In this document: piece after piece, positions 6,043 through 6,214 of the stretch
Layout: the number at the start of each line of letters is the position of its first letter
Numbering within the stretch: position 1 is the first letter of the stretch
Source of the DNA: a bacterium
GTDB taxonomy: Bacteria > Chloroflexota > Dormibacteria > UBA8260 > Bog-877
Length of the DNA stretch: 6,214 nt
Direction of reading: 5' to 3'
NCBI GenBank assembly: GCA_021817025.1
Contig: JAKAWF010000210.1
Location: forward strand, 1 to 6,214
Notes under the pieces: generated by a model
The model's database searches: none
What the model was told of the DNA's origin: nothing
What the model saw: the letters and a program-made list of their open reading frames with translations, nothing else
Program-made: the position numbers and the translations under genes

Positions 6043-6109
6043 TCCCCAGGGCGTTGGGGACTGGACACGAGGGGTGTCCATGGTGTTCACTGGGGGTCGT
6101 GGCCCCCAG
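6043..6109 (+). promoter_or_regulatory. Three consecutive hairpins before the IS66-type transposase
   Basis: Perfect stems are seen at 6043-6048/6055-6060 (TCCCCA/TGGGGA, 6-base loop), 6062-6068/6074-6080 (TGGACAC/GTGTCCA, 5-base loop) and 6090-6096/6103-6109 (CTGGGGG/CCCCCAG, 6-base loop). The third places the presumed GTG start (6099-6101) in its loop. Such structures could block translation from transcripts that read into the element from outside, a known protective device of some insertion sequences. Confidence 0.5.
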
Positions 6110-6214
6110 ATGGCAGGTCGATGCGAAGCGCTGGCAAGCGGAGGCGGAGTGCCTGGCGGGCGAGGTAGCCCGGCTCGAAGCCGAGAATGTGGGGCTGCGG
6201 TCGGAGAATGCGGA
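6099..6214 (+). CDS. N-terminus of a probable IS66-type transposase (partial)
   Basis: The frame gives 38 residues before the window ends, VAPRWQVDAKRWQAEAECLA and then GEVARLEAENVGLRSENA. The leucine and alanine heptad spacing with alternating E and R/K is a coiled coil (about residues 10-38), as found at the start of IS66 transposases ahead of their zinc-binding and DDE domains. The catalytic part is outside the window. The frame is open upstream to a stop at 6012-6014. GTG 6099 is the nearest plausible start and TTG 6054 an alternative; neither has a good ribosome site. The ATG at 6110 is in a different frame that gives no sensible protein. Another coiled-coil protein is possible, but the IS66-like end at 6011 supports the transposase call. 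Confidence 0.6.
   Translation, partial: MAPRWQVDAKRWQAEAECLAGEVARLEAENVGLRSENA

Larger units (their letters stand above)
6011..6214 (+). mobile_element. Left end of a probable IS66-family element (partial)
   Basis: GTAAGTATTCGGTGACCCCG at 6011-6030 resembles IS66-family termini, which typically begin GTAAG. It is followed 88 bases from the end by a reading frame with the charged coiled-coil start typical of IS66 transposases (TnpC type). No room exists for tnpA and tnpB ahead of it, so it would be the single-gene (ISBst12-like) layout. The right end and any 8-base target duplication lie outside the window, so the call rests on two partial signals. Confidence 0.6.

Noticed and set aside
5745..6047. 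GGGGACCGTTCCC at 5745-5757 and GGGAACGGTCTCCCC at 6033-6047 as an inverted pair
   Set aside because: The core match is about 10 bases at 290-base distance with an imperfect extension. It does not coincide with any element boundary and is probably chance.
5685..6090. Minus-strand open frames of 124 and 127 codons upstream of the membrane protein gene
   Set aside because: They overlap each other in different frames, run across the IS66-like end and its hairpins, and show no recognisable motif. A decayed remnant cannot be excluded.

Overview
The window is 6.2 kb of GC-rich DNA. Codon use, leaderless-looking genes and the style of the transposases point to a high-GC bacterium, most likely an actinobacterium. 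That is an inference from composition and protein style, not a proven assignment. It reads as an accessory, mobile-element-rich region: a toxin-antitoxin pair, a complete IS4-type insertion sequence, an unrecognised 525-residue protein with a very structured leader, a large membrane protein of glycosyltransferase type, and the left edge of an IS66-type element.

Layout. Positions 1-532 (+) hold the last 39 codons of an antitoxin overlapping a complete PIN-domain (VapC-type) toxin gene. Positions 536-2041 are an IS4-family element with 31-bp imperfect terminal inverted repeats. Its transposase keeps all catalytic residues but is split near the C-terminus at a TTTTTCCCCC run that ends in CCC TGA. 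Positions 2089-3666 (-) encode a 525-aa protein with a C-terminal winged-helix-like segment and no function I recognise. Upstream of it, 3667-3862 contains a 10-bp perfect inverted repeat that traps the start codon, plus at least five further hairpins. Positions 3863-5620 (-) encode a 585-aa polytopic membrane protein resembling GT-C glycosyltransferases. Positions 5621-6010 show no convincing gene. From 6011 to the window end lies a probable IS66-type left end, with three consecutive hairpins and the start of a coiled-coil transposase N-terminus.

How they fit together. The toxin and antitoxin form one translationally coupled unit. The IS4 copy begins three bases after the toxin stop codon, so it leaves the toxin intact. 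The two minus-strand genes point the same way but are separated by the 197-base structured spacer, so the 525-aa gene probably has its own control. The best candidate for something undescribed is this gene with its leader. The start codon is sequestered, the leader is hairpin-rich, and a CTTAAG-N8-GTCATGC direct repeat lies on both sides. This could be an autoregulated gene or an unrecognised mobile unit with an RNA part; the sequence alone does not decide between them.
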